Assembly (NCBI RefSeq): GCF_018388465.1
Contig: NZ_CP074404.1
Location: forward strand, 2,418,001 to 2,482,000
DNA length: 64,000 nucleotides
Source of the DNA: Cellulomonas fengjieae
GTDB lineage: Bacteria > Actinomycetota > Actinomycetes > Actinomycetales > Cellulomonadaceae
Direction: 5' to 3'
In this document: piece by piece, positions 62,632 to 64,000 of the stretch
Numbering within the stretch: position 1 is the stretch's first letter
Layout: each line of letters begins with the position of its first letter
Notes under the pieces: generated by a model
Told to the model about the DNA's origin: nothing
Databases searched by the model: none
The model's input: the letters and a program-made list of their open reading frames with translations, nothing else
Program-made: the position numbers and the translations under genes

Positions 62632-63330
62632 CTAATCGGGGTCGCGCGTCTCGGAGTCGGCGTCGGAGTCGTGCGTCGTGTCCGGTCCGGCGTTCCAGTC
62701 GGTCGACGCGTCGGTCGGGCCGATGTTGTAGCTGACCATCCGCCACGACGGCGCGTAGGCGCCGCGCGTGGCCACGAGCTCGGTCCAGTGCGCGTTGAGC
62801 ATGCCCGAGAAGCCGTGCCAGTCGGTCGGCATGCCGAGCAGGTCCCCGACGCCGCAGCTGATCGCGGAGCCGTGCGAGACGACGACCAGGGTGTCCCCCG
62901 GGCCGAGCGCGGCGGCGTGCTCGAGGATGCCCTCACGCACCCGCCGGGCGACCTCCGCGCGCGTCTCGGCACCGACCCCCTCGGGCTGGCCGCCGGCCCG
63001 CCAGACGGCGAACTCGTCGGGCCAGTCGCGCCGGAGGTCCTCCCCCGTCAGCCCTTCCCAGACACCGAACGCCCGCTCGCGCAGCCGGGGGTCGACCACG
63101 AGGTCGAGCCCGGCAGCGCGGCCGAGGAAGCTCGCGGTCTCGTGCGCGCGGCTCAGGTCCGACGTGACGATCACGGTGGGCTCGTGCCGCGAGAGCAGGT
63201 GCGCGGCGGCGGTGCGCGCCTGCCAGCGGCCGACCGCGTCGAGCGGGATGTCCACCTGGCCCTGGAGCCGCGCCTCCGAGTTGTACGCGGTGCGGCCGTG
63301 GCGGACCAGCAGCAGACGGCCGGCGGTCAC
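62632..63330 (-). CDS. Histidine phosphatase family protein (GpgP-like by position)
   Basis: 232 aa. RHG catalytic motif in LLLVRHGRTAYNSEA, second catalytic region VVVSHGSAISC, and a long C-terminal acidic tail (DSDADSETRDPD). In mycobacteria the phosphatase next to rsfS is GpgP (glucosyl-3-phosphoglycerate phosphatase); sequence alone does not prove the same substrate here. GTG start in a GTGA overlap with rsfS. Confidence 0.9.
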   Translation of the reverse strand: MTAGRLLLVRHGRTAYNSEARLQGQVDIPLDAVGRWQARTAAAHLLSRHEPTVIVTSDLSRAHETASFLGRAAGLDLVVDPRLRERAFGVWEGLTGEDLRRDWPDEFAVWRAGGQPEGVGAETRAEVARRVREGILEHAAALGPGDTLVVVSHGSAISCGVGDLLGMPTDWHGFSGMLNAHWTELVATRGAYAPSWRMVSYNIGPTDASTDWNAGPDTTHDSDADSETRDPD

Positions 63331-63716
63331 GCCTCGGTGCCCTCGTCGGTCCCCCGCGCGTCGGCGGGCAGCTCGATGACAGGGCAGTCCTTCCACAACC
63401 GCTCGAGGGCGTAGTAGACGCGGTCCTCCGCGTGCTGCACGTGCACCACGACGTCGCCGAAGTCCACCAGCACCCAACGGCCTGCGGCCTTGCCCTCGCG
63501 GCGGATCGGCTTGGCGCCGAGGTGGAACAGCGCCTCCTCGACCGCGTCGACGATCGCGCCGACCTGGCGCTCGTTGGTGCCGGAGGCGATCAGGAAGACG
63601 TCGGTGAGCACGAGCTGCTCGCTGACGTCCAGCGCGATGATCTCCTCGGCCTTGATGTCGGAAGCGGCACGAGCCGCCGCCAGGGCCAGCTCGATCGCAC
63701 GTTCGGTCGCAGCCAC
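63327..63716 (-). CDS. rsfS: Ribosomal silencing factor RsfS
   Basis: 129 aa. Binds uL14 and blocks subunit joining when nutrients are scarce. Family marks: ALDVSEQLVLTDVFLIASGTNERQVGAI and WVLVDFGDVVVHVQ, plus YYALERLWKD near the end. GTG start. Overlaps the phosphatase gene by four bases. Confidence 0.96.
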   Translation of the reverse strand: MAATERAIELALAAARAASDIKAEEIIALDVSEQLVLTDVFLIASGTNERQVGAIVDAVEEALFHLGAKPIRREGKAAGRWVLVDFGDVVVHVQHAEDRVYYALERLWKDCPVIELPADARGTDEGTEA

Positions 63717-63760
63717 AGGTCTCCTAGGTTCGGGTCAGGTTCAGGTCAGGGTCGAGCAGG

Positions 63761-64000
63761 TCAGGAGGGGCCGACGGGCAGGCCCGACGCCGTGGGGGTC
63801 GTGGACGACTGCGCGGCAGTGGAGCCCGGGTCGTCGTCCGAGCCGTTGTTCAGCAGCAGCACGATGAGGAAGCCGAGCACGAATGCCACCAGGGCCAGCA
63901 CGATGAGGTGCAGCCACGTGTACGGGTGGCGAGGCCGCTCGTCGTCGTAGTCGTCGTCCTCGTCGTCGTCGTACTCGTCGTCCCGGGGCTCGGCGGCCGG
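63761..64000 (-). CDS. Single-span membrane protein, N-terminus outside the window
   Basis: At least 80 codons; runs off the right edge. Visible part: an Asp-rich cytoplasmic stretch (DDEYDDDEDDDYDD), one membrane helix (LHLIVLALVAFVLGFLIVLLL) and a Ser/Thr-rich outer tail ending LPVGPS. In related genomes nadD and small membrane or LytR-related genes lie upstream of rsfS; I cannot name this one. Confidence 0.75.
   Translation of the reverse strand, partial: PAAEPRDDEYDDDEDDDYDDERPRHPYTWLHLIVLALVAFVLGFLIVLLLNNGSDDDPGSTAAQSSTTPTASGLPVGPS

Overview
The window is very GC-rich, with many GTG starts and genes packed on both strands. It carries a mycothiol-type DinB enzyme, an F420-type LLM oxidoreductase, DUF3097 and an HrcA/CIRCE unit. 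This points to an actinomycete of the Micrococcales, most like Cellulomonas or a close relative (inferred from gene content, not from a search). No IS element, prophage or CRISPR array was seen.

Left part (1-26 kb) is a conserved actinobacterial housekeeping block: hrcA-dnaJ behind a CIRCE operator, DUF3097, three small membrane-protein genes, lepA-hemW, the predicted peptide-tagging trio (circularly permuted ATP-grasp / alpha-E / transglutaminase), rpsT, holA, comEC-comEA, degV and leuS. From memory the same genes lie in similar order in mycobacteria. Set into this block, between rpsT and holA, is an accessory module: a 46-residue secreted peptide gene too short for usual gene calling, an XRE-TPR regulator just downstream on the same strand, and two tandem EAL-type proteins.

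Middle part (26-57 kb) is mixed metabolism and envelope: a DtxR-family regulator, a lectin-repeat VanY-like peptidase, a membrane-anchored metallophosphoesterase, LLM/VOC/MarR genes, a lipoprotein, a TPP riboswitch driving a four-gene ykoFEDC-type thiamine-precursor ECF transporter, a convergent CHAD/CYTH pair, two MacB-like ABC systems (one led by a TetR gene with a perfect palindrome upstream), a DEAD-box helicase, a molybdopterin oxidoreductase with a flavin reductase, ppc, a ketopantoate-reductase-like gene, a GH31 glycosidase, and a divergent hydrolase/MarR pair around a palindromic operator.

Right part (57.9-64 kb) holds the most unusual locus: a compact RiPP cluster read right to left (precursor peptide with a lanthipeptide-type KLKLRRETLRNLT leader, cupin_8/JmjC-like oxygenase, full-length LanB dehydratase) with no LanC cyclase or exporter. 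Its base composition is lower in GC than the neighbours and it ends beside tRNA-Ala(GGC). Beyond the tRNA the housekeeping order resumes with a histidine phosphatase, rsfS and a truncated membrane protein.

A global trait: in at least a dozen genes a TANNNT -10 box lies 6-8 bases before the start codon, which suggests that leaderless mRNAs are common in this genome.
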